From Rhododendron vialii (Eukaryota > Streptophyta > Magnoliopsida > Ericales > Ericaceae): a DNA stretch of 64,000 nucleotides. The notes beneath the pieces were generated by a model. The model was given only the letters and a program-made list of their open reading frames with translations, ran no database searches and was not told where the DNA came from. Location of the stretch: positions 31,026,501 through 31,090,500 of the forward strand of contig NC_080559.1 in assembly GCF_030253575.1 (NCBI RefSeq), given 5' to 3'. Numbering within the stretch: the first letter of the stretch is position 1; every line of letters begins with the position of its first letter. The position numbers and the translations under genes are program-made. Shown here in pieces: positions 1 through 12,100 of the stretch.

Positions 1-771
1 CGGAGAAAAATCGATCCGCTTGCTCCGCACTAACCCCACGAACAGTCTCCCCTCTCACTGCCTAGAAACATCTGCGTCCATCATAGAGGCCAGATATTTC
101 TACAGTCTCTCGTCAAAAGCAAGAAGCATGACGCCAGTAAGGCACATCGCCAAAATACAAAACTGCCCCTAGCATCATAACCGACGGCTGGGCAATCTTT
201 TTTTTGGAGGGCAAAATTGGAAAATCACAGCCGAAATTGGCAAGCGTGGGCAAAATTGGAAAATCACGGGTGAAATTGACAAGCGTTTTAATTTTGCAAG
301 CGGTGAATTTTTGCCAAGCGTCCCACTTGGCTGTTGTTCCTTTAGTTTAAAGCTTTAGAAACCAAGTTGGCCATCTTAAATGCCGAAATCCATCTTACAA
401 TACCTGCAATCCGATCAAGCTATCTTTGATTCCCTGTGGTACGATCCCGAACTTCCGGTTATTATGCTACCGACGACGATTTAGCTCTACGCTTGAGGTT
501 TTCTCAACCTTATATTTGAAGGCGAGATTGTAGTGCTAAGCAACTGTCCAACATATTTTGAATGATCTAAATGGGCTGCTCTGGCACCACGTGGTACCCA
601 AAAATATATCAACGCAAGGGGATACGTAATGAATCTATCAGATGATGGATCCACCAAATCACATGATCCGTGCAAACAAAAACAATTGTGAACCCACGAA
701 TGCACTCTTAAAATTCCTTTTCGATTATCTCCACTATATATATTTAGCTGCGTGTGTTCCACTAAATAAAA
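1..771. other. Intergenic; short direct repeat and a MITE fragment
   Basis: No gene is supported here. At about 205-295 a stretch of about 50 bases reading gcaaaattggaaaatcac is repeated directly with small changes. At about 548-612 there is a fragment related to the palindromic CACGTG-containing element at 23254-23478: both share gtccaaca, an attttgaa block, gctgctc and caccacgtgg in the same order. Nothing else was recognised. Confidence 0.5.
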
Positions 772-1005
772 TTAGTATTTATTTAAAAAATAAGTATTTA
801 TTTTTGAAATAAAAGATGATGTATTGTAAGAGAATGACATGTCTCGTAAAATGTGAATTAGTACTTAAAAAAAATATGAACTTTAACAGAACGGAAATGT
901 TCTTATTTTTTAAGTACTCATTTTTCATTTTACGAGACAGGTCATTCTCTCGCAATACATCATCTTTAATTCAAAAATAAATATTTATTTGGAAATTAAT
1001 ACACA
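772..1005. mobile_element. Foldback MITE, about 90-base arms
   Basis: The left arm (about 786-880) and the right arm (about 900-990) are near-perfect reverse complements, sharing blocks such as gatgatgtattg, gagaatgac and tctcgtaaaatg, with a loop of about 20 bases. There is no coding capacity. A half copy of the same family lies at about 53165-53290. The target duplication could not be delimited because the ends are A/T-rich. Confidence 0.7.
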
Positions 1006-1232
1006 ATATTTGTGTAACTTTTATAATTGGGCCTTATGTTCTAACAAAATTTGAAAACTAAACTTTGTTTAATTTGGATTTTGAAAAACTTTTTAAGGTA
1101 TGAATAAAGAGAGAGATATATAGATAATAAAATAGAAGTAGTGACCGGTGGAAAAATTTATTGGGAACCACCTTATCTTACGTCAAGACGGCCGCGGTGA
1201 CAAGAAATGCGGGTTAGTACTACTATATTCAT

Positions 1233-2301
1233 GGGAAATTACATTAAACCCCCTTTAACTACCATCCGGTCACATATTGCCCCCCTCAACTACCAAATCC
1301 AACACTTAACCCCTTTAATTATCATTTGCTGAAATCGCGTGGATGACGTTAACAGAAGTCTTGAAATTACCTTATTACCCAACCCAATCCCTCCACTGGT
1401 AAACCCTAATAATCTCTCTCGCCTCCCCTCTACAACTGCAAGAGGAAATCCAACCAGCCACCTTAAAAATATCCTATCTTGTTGTTGAAACATTGAACTA
1501 AGCACCACCCCAATCATCTTAGCACCTGCACCACCAGTTATCATCTTTACACCACAGCCTACCAACTTTTCGCCACTAAAACTTATCGATCATAACCAAG
1601 CGCTCACTACGATCATGAACAATCGTCGAAACCCAACACCGTCGAACTTGAGCATCTCCAGCAACCTCCTTGGGTGAGGAATTCAGAGGTTTTGCCGAGC
1701 AAAAATGCTCAAAACACAAATGCAACTATCTCGCCATTACCTCCACGGTGTCATCATCGCCTCTACTCGACGGCAACTTCTATCATCGGTGTCACTATAA
1801 GTGATCGTGGACAGCTCTGATCAGGAACAACTCTATGTCGGTCGGCTCTCCAATCGTCAACAATTGTATACCTCGTTGGCATCTCCGATTGTTGGCTCTG
1901 GTGCCAGATTTCGATGGGTTTTTCGATTTCGGAGACGTAGTTTTCATTTGATTTCGTCCCTTTGAGAGAGAGGGCAAAGGGTGGTTTTTAATTTCTAGGT
2001 GGGTTTCAAGTATGGGATTTTGGGATTGGTTTAGAGGAGGAGAGAACCAGTTTGTTTTTTTAAATGGTCAAAGAACTAGTTTTAATTGGGCAGTTAGAGG
2101 AAGAAGAAAACAAGAGAGATGAGGGCAAAATAGTCCAATATTTTAGTTCCAGTCATTTCGCAGTCCAAATCCTTGACAGATTTCAAACGGTAGGCCTCAT
2201 GTACGCAGCGAATTGTAGTTAAAGGGGGTTAAGTGTTGAATTTTGTTGAATGAGGCAATGTGTGGCTGGTGATAATTAAAGGGGGGTTAATGTAATCTCC
2301 C
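1233..2301. mobile_element. Non-autonomous Mutator-like element with long TIRs
   Basis: The ends are inverted repeats: GGGAAATTACATTAAACCCC on the left and GGGAGATTACATTAACCCCC as the reverse complement of the right end. Similarity continues for about 90 bases, through acacttaaccc. The element is flanked by a perfect 10-base direct repeat, CTATATTCAT, at 1223-1232 and 2302-2311. Long TIRs with a 9-10 base target duplication are characteristic of Mutator-like elements. No transposase frame is present, so it would need a partner elsewhere. The interior may be captured host DNA, but I do not recognise it. Confidence 0.8.
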
Positions 2302-2311
2302 CTATATTCAT

Positions 2312-2775
2312 CTATCCTAGCCGGCATTTTCTCAGGTTGATTAGCTCCAATCCATTTGAGTTCCATGAGTGGACTCCGTAATACGTACGTAACAGTCAAC
2401 TTTGATATCTGTATTGATACCTCCGATCTAGTCAGCCGCAGATATGACGCCCCCATCCATTCACAACATGATGTAATCAGATTTTTGTCCGGAGTTCGAG
2501 AAGTTTTTGGATGTCGAGCAGATACCACACACGTGGTACTCCGTCGACAATCTGAGTCGTCTAAATATGCTTTGAATGATCCAGATTTTAGAAAGAGACA
2601 ACGATGAGAGAATAGCCATTTTCCACTTTCGCTAATGTGCGGGTTAAAAGTCAAAAAAGAGGAGGTTCCAAACTCGCTACAAGGCCGGCGCATTTTGGAA
2701 CGTGAACTGTTTTCATTGCTTTACCCTATTTGGTAGTTTACCTGTTCTTTTTTTAATAAAATGCAAACTCAGCCA
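2312..2775. other. Intergenic, no gene recognised
   Basis: Two overlapping opposite-strand open frames cover this stretch, but neither resembles a known domain and neither has exon-like context. It contains one ACACGTGGTA core near 2528. Nothing else is supported. Confidence 0.4.
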
Positions 2776-2940
2776 AAGGGCCAGTAGCCCAATGGTATTT
2801 TCTGGTCCTTCCTTTGTGTGAAGCCGAGGTTCAAGCCCTGTCAAGTGCGTAGTGGTTTAAGGCTATGGACAGCCTTTAGACCTTCTGTGGATCAATTATC
2901 TCCCTAGCCCTTACTAATGTATACCGTTTGAAAAAAAAAA
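2776..2940 (+). mobile_element. tRNA-derived SINE
   Basis: It has a pol III A-box-like start (agtagcccaatggt at about 2783), a B-box-like gaggttcaagcc at about 2826 and a terminal run of ten A at 2931-2940. The length (about 165 bases) and the A-tail fit a tRNA-derived SINE. A clear target duplication was not found. Confidence 0.65.
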
Positions 2941-3328
2941 GCGACCTCAAAAAGGAAAATACTAGCATTATTAATAATATGCCCGGCAATGCCCCGCCAC
3001 TAAGAAATGAAATAAGAACATCTGAAAACAACAATGAAATCGAGAATTTTAAATTGAGAATCATAATTTTCCATGAAATATGATCATATCAAATTTATTT
3101 ACTGTAATATAACCATGACATTTGACAAAAGTAAAATAAAAGAACCGACGTAGAAAAATAGAAAGAAAAATAAAAGAATACGGAGTGTGATATTTTAGTG
3201 AAGTTGAGTTGGAAGAGGAGGTTTGGTGCAGTGCCCTTAATTATAGGAGTAGTACAGTGTAAGATTGATTAAAGCCCTTAATTATAGATGCTGATTCATT
3301 GCGACTCTCTGTGATTTATACCATTTGT

Positions 3329-3598
3329 AACCACCGATGGTGGTAACCTGAATGGCAAAAGCCCCCTTTATTCTCAAGCAAGACTAAGGTTCGAGTCTTG
3401 TCAGTGGCGAGAGAATGAGAGATTTGTTCCATTGTCATCCTGTCCTAGGTGGTGTTGTGGTGACGGTTTGTCTTTACAGATAGTAGTTATGGCTTGAACC
3501 GGACATTCCACAGCAGGTAGGGAGCTTCTATGGTCACGCCCAATGAGATCGCTACGCTGGACACCCCCTCCCACCCTTTTTTCTGGTAAAAAAAAAAT
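3329..3598 (+). mobile_element. tRNA-derived SINE with perfect 15-base TSD
   Basis: A B-box-like ggttcgagtcttgtcag lies at about 3389 downstream of an A-box-like ggtggtaacctgaatgg. The element ends in ctggtaaaaaaaaaat. It is flanked by a perfect 15-base direct repeat, ATTTATACCATTTGT, at 3314-3328 and 3599-3613. This is a complete retroposition signature, and the intact duplication suggests a fairly recent insertion. Confidence 0.88.
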
Positions 3599-4107
3599 AT
3601 TTATACCATTTGTTAATAAAAAGTTTTACCCGCACACGCAAATTACATACACTCACAATAATTGTTGGTTCCATGGACACTTGGTGCAGATGTGAACCCC
3701 GCAATTACCGTAGCCGTGAATTGGCATGTGCGCCTTGATTTTTTTATTCATAAGTTCTATTACCGTTAAACCTTTGTTTTTGAATGCTTAATCATTATAG
3801 TCAATGGAATAACGTCATTTTCTAAATCGAGTCCTAGTTTTGTAACGTGATTTTGTAGTGCCTTTTGATGGGACCCTTCGAGATATCATCGGTGTTTGTT
3901 TTTTTGTATTCAATAGTCAAGTTCATTAGGTATTCTCTATTAGGATAAGACGTCATATCGTTTATTATTTGAATAATACCCACCCTTCTTTTTTAAACGG
4001 TTTCTTGATCACGTAGGTATCGATATCCGATCAACTTGATTTATATGTACGATAAAAAGCTCAACAACTTCTATAACAAATGCTTATTCATATAATGATG
4101 ATGGTAT

Positions 4108-4916
4108 TAGGGATGACAATAGGGAGGGTCGGGGATGGATACCACTATCCCCGTCCTTGATCCCCGAACTCAAATCTCTTCCTATTCTCGCCCCGATCCC
4201 CACCAGGGATTTATTTTTACCCTCCATCCCCGCGCCCAAACGGAGAACGGGGATCTAAAGATTCCAAAACTTTTATAAAAAAAAAGTCACCTGCCATTAG
4301 AATTTAGAAAATACAAACCATGAAACTAAATTCAAAAAAAAAAAAAAACAATTTAGGCTGCCATTACAAACCAAATGCCAAAGAAAACAGACACAGTTGC
4401 TGCCATAGTGCTAGTACAAATCAAATCGAAATGAAAACAGTCACATCTGCTGCCGTAGTGCCATTACAAACCAAATTTAAATTAAAACAATCACATAGCT
4501 GTTGCTATAGTGCATTACAAACCAAATTGAAATAAAAACAGTTTCAAACAAACAAGACTAGTAGAGCATTGGGAACTCTAAAAAATAGAGCACAAACAAT
4601 CGATTCCTAGCATATGCAGTTACCAAACTTAAAACTTGAATTACCTATACAGTAGAAACAAGTAGAAACTTGAAGTGCTTATACGCAAACATCGGGAACC
4701 CTAAGTTATGTATATATAATTATATATAGTAGGCTAGTGAGGCGGGGCGGGGATGGAGCGGGTACTAACTCATACTCACCCCCTACCCATTCCCCACTTT
4801 TTAAAAAAATTATCCCCATGCCCTACTCAATCCCCAAATAATCTCCAAATCCCCTAATCATTTGGGCCGGGAAAATGAATCGGGTCGGGTCGGGTCGGCC
4901 GAAATTGCCATCCCTA
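4108..4916. mobile_element. hAT-like non-autonomous element
   Basis: The terminal inverted repeats are TAGGGATGACAAT at the left and TAGGGATGGCAAT as the reverse complement of the right end. An 8-base direct repeat, GATGGTAT, flanks it at 4100-4107 and 4917-4924. An 8-base target duplication with short TIRs is diagnostic for hAT. The subterminal regions are rich in ggggat and cgggtcgggt. The interior (about 4345-4545) holds three to four tandem copies of a unit of about 60 bases with attacaaaccaaat and gctgc blocks. No transposase is present. Confidence 0.82.
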
Positions 4917-4932
4917 GATGGTATCCTAAAGG

Positions 4933-5229
4933 GCATTATCGAGGAACACTACAACCCTGAAGTGCATTAGTACACTATTAAAAATCCTAGTCTCCGATAC
5001 TTCATATACGCGTTCCAACAATTCAAATCATTTCTAGGTTTTTTTTTTTTTTGGGCGTACAAGTTATAAACTACTTTATTAGCATTATCGAGGTTCACTA
5101 CAACTGTGAAGTGCATTAGTGCACTATAAAATCCCTAGTCTCTGATGCTTCAGATACAGGCTCCAGTAATTCAAATCATTTTTAAGTTTTTTTTTTTCCT
5201 TTTTTGGGCGTACAAGTTATAAACTACTC
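4933..5229. repeat. Tandem duplication, about 149-base unit
   Basis: Copy one starts at 4933 and copy two at 5082; both begin gcattatcgagg and end with a T-run followed by gggcgtacaagttataaact. The copies differ at scattered positions. Each contains the oligo-T end of a minus-strand SINE, so the duplicated unit includes a SINE 3' end plus its flank. Confidence 0.75.
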
Positions 5230-5342
5230 CTACTTTATTCTAATCTAAGGTGGTAGGAAATGAGACTTTCCGGTCAGACTCGAACCCATAACCTTATCAT
5301 GATAAATGAACTAAGAAAGCACCTAACTATTACCCTTTGTTC
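5187..5342 (-). mobile_element. tRNA-derived SINE
   Basis: Read on the minus strand it has an A-box-like taatagttaggtgctttc, a B-box-like ggttatgggttcgagtctg and an interrupted A-tail. Flanks resemble an imperfect target duplication (aatcattt..aag at about 5173-5186 and 5345-5355). Confidence 0.7.
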
Positions 5343-5744
5343 CAATCATTTCAAGTTCATTATGATGTCAAAATATCAAAGAATGGCAATACTTGTGCAT
5401 TTTACAAAAAGGAAAATTTGATTTTTGATGTACTGGTCGCGCTTGTTCGGTTTAAATTTTGAGAGAGATTATTAAAAGTAACGGATAAAAAAAATAAGTA
5501 AAGTAAAGAAAATTTATTTGAGACTTGTCCAGAGATTATGAGACCCTAAAAACGAACAAAGCCCGTTCCAAGCCCAAAGGTTACGAGGACCTCGGTAGCG
5601 TCCATTCCAGTAGCGTTTGCCCAGTCCATCTCGTTGCAAAGGTTCTGGAGCCCAATTAGGAAACAGCATCACTGATTACACGAACCAGAAGAATATTACA
5701 GCCGCAAAATTCCAGGAAATTAAAAAACGGAGCTCTGAGAGGAT

Positions 5745-5747
5745 AGA

Positions 5748-5783
<36 letters not shown>
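5745..5783 (+). repeat. (CT)n microsatellite in the MutS2 5' leader
   Basis: A CT run sits just upstream of the proposed start codon of the MutS2 gene. CT runs near transcription starts are common in plant leaders. It lies inside an upstream extension of the reading frame that I take to be untranslated. Confidence 0.85.
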
Positions 5784-5786
<3 letters not shown>

Positions 5787-5811
5787 CAGTTCGTTGAAGG
5801 CACATATCGTA

Positions 5812-6081
5812 ATGCTTATTCATTCAGTTGCCTTTTGCAACTATTACATCCCCTTCTTCAATGCCATCACTACTAGAATCACCATTAACGGAAGCAGTCG
5901 TAGGTGCAGTTTAGCCAAGTTCGAGAGCCGAGCCTTCCTGAAGAATTCCTCGCCCTTACTCTCAAAGGCCATCGATAAACCGTCAGTTGTCCACGACAGT
6001 CTCAGACTTCTCGAATGGGACAAGCTCTGCGACTCCGTCGCTTCCTTCGCCGGCACTTCTTCCGGTAAACAAGCCACTAAG

Positions 6082-6148
<67 letters not shown>

Positions 6149-9100
6149 ACACACACACAGATAGGGTGATGAAAGAGTCGAACGAACCGAGAGTAGGTGC
6201 TTGATCAAGCTTGGGAGTTTAAAAAATATGTTTGAGCTTAACTTGTTTATGAGACAAGCATCCGGGGACAGAACCTGGATTTCATATAGGAGGGGTCCTC
6301 AACATGAACAACAAAAGTTTATAATTTCAGGGTTCTAAACCATTTTTTTTGCCAGGGATTAGGATGTTAGTTGTTACTATAAGTTATATTACTGCGAGGG
6401 TCTGGTCAACCTCCTGTCCATAGGAGTCGAACCCTGGACCTCACACACCAAAGGAGCGCTACACTTCCAAATACAAAACACTATGTCTAGGGGCTTTTAA
6501 CAACCAAAAACAACCAATAAAATTAGAGGGCCACCATGTGAAGTTTTAGTATTTATGGAAAAGAGTACTAGGTAATTATTGGGATTTCAAATTGGGGGTG
6601 GCCTTGGCCACCATAAGCCCAATACTAGTTCCGTCTTTGAGCCTATCTCAAACAAACTTCGATCAAATCGACCACGAGTTGATCTCGACCGTTTGAGCCT
6701 GGTTTGAAACCTTAGCAAGCTTCAGAAAAATGTTAAAGCTTACTAGCTTAGTCTGTTTCTGTTACAAACCGAGCTTGAACAAGTTATTAATGAGCGAACA
6801 CAAGCTCAAACTCGAGTACCTTGGTTCATTTAGCAGCCCTATATATAGTACATGTATATTTTATGTGAATAAGGTATTTGTGATTAAGCACTATTTCTTT
6901 TACCTCTGGAGGCTCTTTTTCGTGTGTTTTGTTTATTGTTGGAGGTACTTTCAGGCACAGCTATGGACTTTGAACCAGACTTACGAAGAGAGTATGAGAC
7001 TCTTAGGCGAAACCAATGCGGCGGTTGAAATGCACAATCACGGTGGTTGTGCCATGGACTTCAGTGGCATTGATGTTGCCTTGGTGAGTGATTTTTCGTT
7101 GAATGTGTTCTCTAGTAAGTAGAGACATAGAATTGTAGCTTAATTCAGTTGCAAACCTTGTTCAAATGACATGTACAATTTTTTGTTTTTTCTTGCGGTG
7201 GGTTTTTATTTGCCAATTACGTGCATAGAGACTGCCCCCTAAATAATGAAAATTAGACGAAAGGATAAATCAGAATGTAACTAAATGTATGAGCGTCACT
7301 TGGTGCTTACACCATTCATTCCTCGGAACTATGATTGGTTCCGTAGCAAAATATTCTAGTATATGTTTCACAGAGCCAATCTAAAGCCCGGACGCTTTGA
7401 TTGGTTGCTGTGGGAAAAACCATTAATTAGATCTTGATTCTCGATGTAGTCAATCAATGAAGTATTTGTGTACAAGGATGCAATTTGTGTGGTTAACAAC
7501 CAGAAAGGCAGTTGTTTAGTGAGACTTCAGAATTGCCTGTAAGAAATCGTGTAGCTGGATATAACAAAGGAGATTGGAAGCTTGAAGTATTGCTTTAGTA
7601 TGCTTGAGTAGGAAAATATCCGTAGAATTGGATAGAACTAATGTAATTACTTTTGCCTGAAGTTATGGTTGTCGGTACAAAAATGAGATTACTCTTTTCA
7701 GAGATTGAAGTGTGAAAACATGGGCGATTGATGCAAACATGCGAGACTGAGAAATTGAGCTATAGTAGTGGAGGACAAAAAATGGTTCAGCGGTGGTTAC
7801 TTTAGCATATGATAAAAATAGGTTGTATGATTGGATGCATTTGCAGACAGTGATGCTGAAAGGGACAGCAGCCGTGTTATATGATGAGAGTTGAAATGGA
7901 TATTGTGAGGGATCAATGACAATTGACAAGATAGTGAGGTGCAATGAAGTATCTATCCTAGTAAGAAAAGATGGGTGATTTAGGTTGTTTTATCAATGGT
8001 CTGACCCGTCCAAGCACCCTCCTTAGATAGCATCCAAGTGTCCAACTGTAGGTACATCCTCTAAGTTGAAGGTTTTGCTAAGAGAAGAGTAGGAGAGAAT
8101 CGGACGAGGTAGAGTTAAGATACTGGCTTTTGATCTAAGAACATGTCACCAGGAAAAAAAAAAATTGCTTGACAAACCTGATAAATAATAAGTCTTGTTG
8201 CTCTGAAAAAGGTTTGAGTAGTTGATTCTAGGGGACAAAGGCTCTTCCACACTGAATTGGGTTTTAAATGCCTTTCTGTGTGGCAAGTGTTGGAAACTTG
8301 TGGGAGATGCCATGAAGTACTTGCTTTGCAAATCATTCAATGATTTTACTCGTGCTTTTATGCCATAAGATGTGTTATTTCAAATGGATAACTCACATCC
8401 TTATCCACTAGAATTCAGTCACATCGATTCCTTTGACGTTTCATTTCATTTTCCCTATCGTGGATATAATGTTGATAGCTCCACGAATGCTAGATAAGCA
8501 TCTGGATTATCATCCTTGAAGGTGAAATCTGCTATCCAACATGCCCAAGGTGGTCAGCCAGTGGATGGAAGTGAAGCAATGGCTACTGTAGCTTTGCTTT
8601 TGTATGCTGAAACTTTGCAATATAACCTCAAATCTGCAATCAAAGAAGACGCAGAGTGGTATCAGCGTTTCATGCCTCTTTCCGTGACGGTACATATGTC
8701 GTGATCCTTCTCATGAATATCTATGTTCCAGACTCCCACTTGTTTGTATGCTTTGATAGCTTGCTTTATTTGCAACTTTTCTTGCAGATCTTGGAATTGG
8801 TAATAAGTCGTTCAGTAGTAAAGTTGGTACAGCAACTTATAGATGAAGATGGCTCTGTTAAAGACTCTGCGGTATGTTCTCATATCCTGATATTGGGAGT
8901 CTATTTTGTGGCTCTGGACATATTGTTGTCGCTAGTTATTTATAAAATAATAAAGGTGACAAAGCTTGCCATAATTTTGCTATGTACTGTGGAGTGTGGA
9001 AGACCCATTTTTTTGGGAATAGTTATTTTCATTCCACTGCTTGTTTTATGCCCTCCACATTTGTTGTCCCTGTCCAAGGCACAAGGAGGAGTTTGAATAA

Positions 9101-12100
9101 CAATTCTTCTAGTTTACCCATCACATGAATCTCATCTTTGTGATGTTACTGATGTCATATAAAGGTAGGTTGATGGTGGTTTTATTACATCTGGGTCAAG
9201 TTTGGTCGAGTATGAAATTCATACTCCTTTGCTCTGTCTCATGTAGAAATAAAGGCCGTGTTTGATGAACCAGTATCTAAGTTTTGCCATCCACTTTTTG
9301 TTGCCTGCACTTTTATTGTGTTCTTTTTGAAGGCATAAAGTCGAGTGTGAATAACAATTCGTCTTTTTCCTTATCACAAGGCACCTTGGTAATGTGAATG
9401 ATAATTTGCTAATAACATGGGATAGGACTTCCAAGTGCCAATATCACGGGGGAGGCGGTACTGCTAATGCCATCAAGGGTTAGCAGCCTCCTTGGACTAT
9501 GAAATCCGCTCTTCTTTAGCCGAAACTTACATAACACTAGGAAATGAGTAAAAGTTTCCAAAAATACGTGTGTCCCCTACACGGGCCAGGGAACTATCAC
9601 GTTGTCATGCTCCTCAGTACCCCATATGGGTTATCAAACATGGCCATGTTACATTGCTGCTTAAGGTGGGAAACGGTTTACTTGTAAAATATTGTTATTT
9701 TTTAAGTTGTCATATTTCATCTCATTTTTTCAATGTTCTATCCTTTACAGAGTTCTGCCTTGAAACGTTCGCGTGATCAAGTGAGATTGCTTGAAAGCAA
9801 GGTACTCCTTGTTTTCTGACTTAATGTTTGTTTGGAGAGTTAACCATCTGTTTAGAAAGTTTCATTTCCTTTTTGTCCATCGATGGTGTACTCTTTTCTT
9901 TCCTTAGACATACTTGCCTGCTGGGCATACATCCACTGAGGTGTTTTTAGGAAGAACCCATATCTTTTCGTTTCAAAACTGTTACTTTAAGCATTCTGAT
10001 GTGACCACCCCTCTCATCTGTAGAATGAGCCCACCCCTCATTTATTGGTTGATCCGGCTGACGGCTCCTCATCTCCTCCGTCTCTATGGGGCCCTTCATA
10101 GAAATGTGCTGCTAGGAGTCCCTCTAGTCGAATCAATAATCAATAGAAGTTTACTAACATTCACAACAGGAGAAACCATAGCGAAGAATGTCGTGGAACT
10201 TGAATTGACAATTTTATGATAACAATTCTAAACATCAAGTTTAAAGTAAAGTCATGCAAGGTTTTGTCCTAGCCTGACAATAATTATTACTTTGTGGCTT
10301 CTTAACTCTTCTTTGGTTCTTTATATAGTTATACCAGTTGATGAACGGTCTAGTTCAGAACAAGATGAGTGAAACATCCATTTTGGTAAGGTGTGCTTTA
10401 TTAGAGGTATATATTTCTTTCCTCCAATGTTCTCTCCCCTAAGTATTACTCTAGTGATTGTTCAGGAAGTGAGTAATATTGATGGAAGGATATGCGTAAG
10501 ATTGGGAGCTGATTCACCTACGAGTTTTGAGGGCTTATTATTGTCCAGGTGAATTATAGATCTAGCAGATCCCTTTGTTTCCATTTGACATCCAAATACT
10601 CATTCTTTAATCTTTCCAGAAGTTAGTAATGCTCTATCATCTATACGTACACATTCCCCCTTTCTTTTCTTTACAGTTATTAGAAACTGCAATCCTGAGA
10701 AGTAGCAATTGCTTCTCATATGGGATATCACATATATGCTGGTTATTTTTAATGCTTTTGTCGACATAGAGGAGAAAACATGCGAGGGACAGCTGCAGTC
10801 ACCTGACATTTGTTTATTCTGTAGTGGTTCAGGTGGTGAAAGCATTATGGAGCCACTCTCTGCTGTTCCACTGAATGATGAATTGCAGCAAGCAAAGGCT
10901 CTTGTAGCAAAGGCGGAGGCAGACGTGCTGTTAAAGATATCAGAGAAGGTTTTGCTGGATTTATCCACATAATGTTATAACACACAAGTTTAAAATATTT
11001 CAATGCTCATGTTTCATATTCCTTTTTACGTACAGATGCGAGTTGATATTGGCGATATTGAGAAATTGTTGAATAAAACAATTGAACTGGATGTGGTAAG
11101 TATCTGTCGCAGAGCTGATAATTTCATAGGTTTCTATGCTAGTTTTATTCATGAAGCTATACTCTGGTGAGTTGAACAATGATAGAAAAGGTCAAACACA
11201 TTCCGCTGATCCATTATAATGAATCATACAGCTACTTCACCCTTTGAAGTGTCTTTCTCGGGGCAATTCTGTCTATGTTTTGGACAGACATTTATTGACT
11301 TCTAGATGCTAACAGCGCTATATTATCTATCACTTGTTGGTGATTCTGTTTTGGTTCATGCATGTCTGAATGTAGATCAATGCTAGAGCAACCTACAGTC
11401 TTTCATTTGGAGGCACATGTCCTGATCTCTTTTTAGCCGAGACCAAAGATGGTGATCTTGCTATTGACATGTTACTAGGGAACAGAAATGCAAAAAACTG
11501 GACGCTGTATATTCCAAAAGCTTATCATCCCTTGTTACTCCAACAACATCGGCAAAAGCTGCGAAAAGCCAGGAAAGATGTTACCAATGCTACCTCTGTA
11601 AGTCATCGATGCCCATGACAAGAAGTTTTTTTTTAAAAGGGCAATGGCCACAAGGTTATGTCTTATGTTCTTTCACTTTCAGGTATGATTTTTGAGTATG
11701 AGTAATTCAACAGGAAAATAATTTGAAAATATGACTTCTGTTGCGTTCTTGTTTTATTTTGGTTAGCTTTGTTTCATTCTTTCGGACATGTGTGGGGAGG
11801 GCAAATCTCTATTACTTATTTCAGGGTTTGGCAGTTAAAAACCCAAAACATTGTTCAAAAGAGGAGCTGTAACCCCCTTACCTAACCCAAAAATTAGATT
11901 TGACCCTCACGGTACTTTTAAGATGTGTGATTTTGTCTACCTTTTTTTCTTGCTATGAGAAGACAAGTACCTCTTCTCTTTTTCATACCAAGCCTAGCCA
12001 AAAAGAAAGAAAAACAGAGAAAGTATATGCCTTTTACTTTTCCCCTTCAGGGTGGGGGGTTGTTGGTTGTGCTTATTACTCACCTATCATAAGCATCTTA

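Noticed and set aside
2229-2693. 154-codon minus frame and an overlapping plus frame
   Set aside because: No known domain; part lies in the end of a Mutator-like element; both strands open by chance.
2780-3420. Possible tRNA genes from A- and B-box motifs
   Set aside because: No cloverleaf with anticodon arm; A-tails and target duplications show SINEs.
4320-4535. 71-codon frame of Cys/His-containing repeats
   Set aside because: It is the translation of tandem repeats inside a hAT-like element, not a zinc-finger gene.
5617-5811. In-frame upstream extension of MutS2 exon 1
   Set aside because: It runs through a CT microsatellite and encodes a low-complexity Leu-Ser stretch; the ATG at 5812 starts a better transit-peptide-like sequence.
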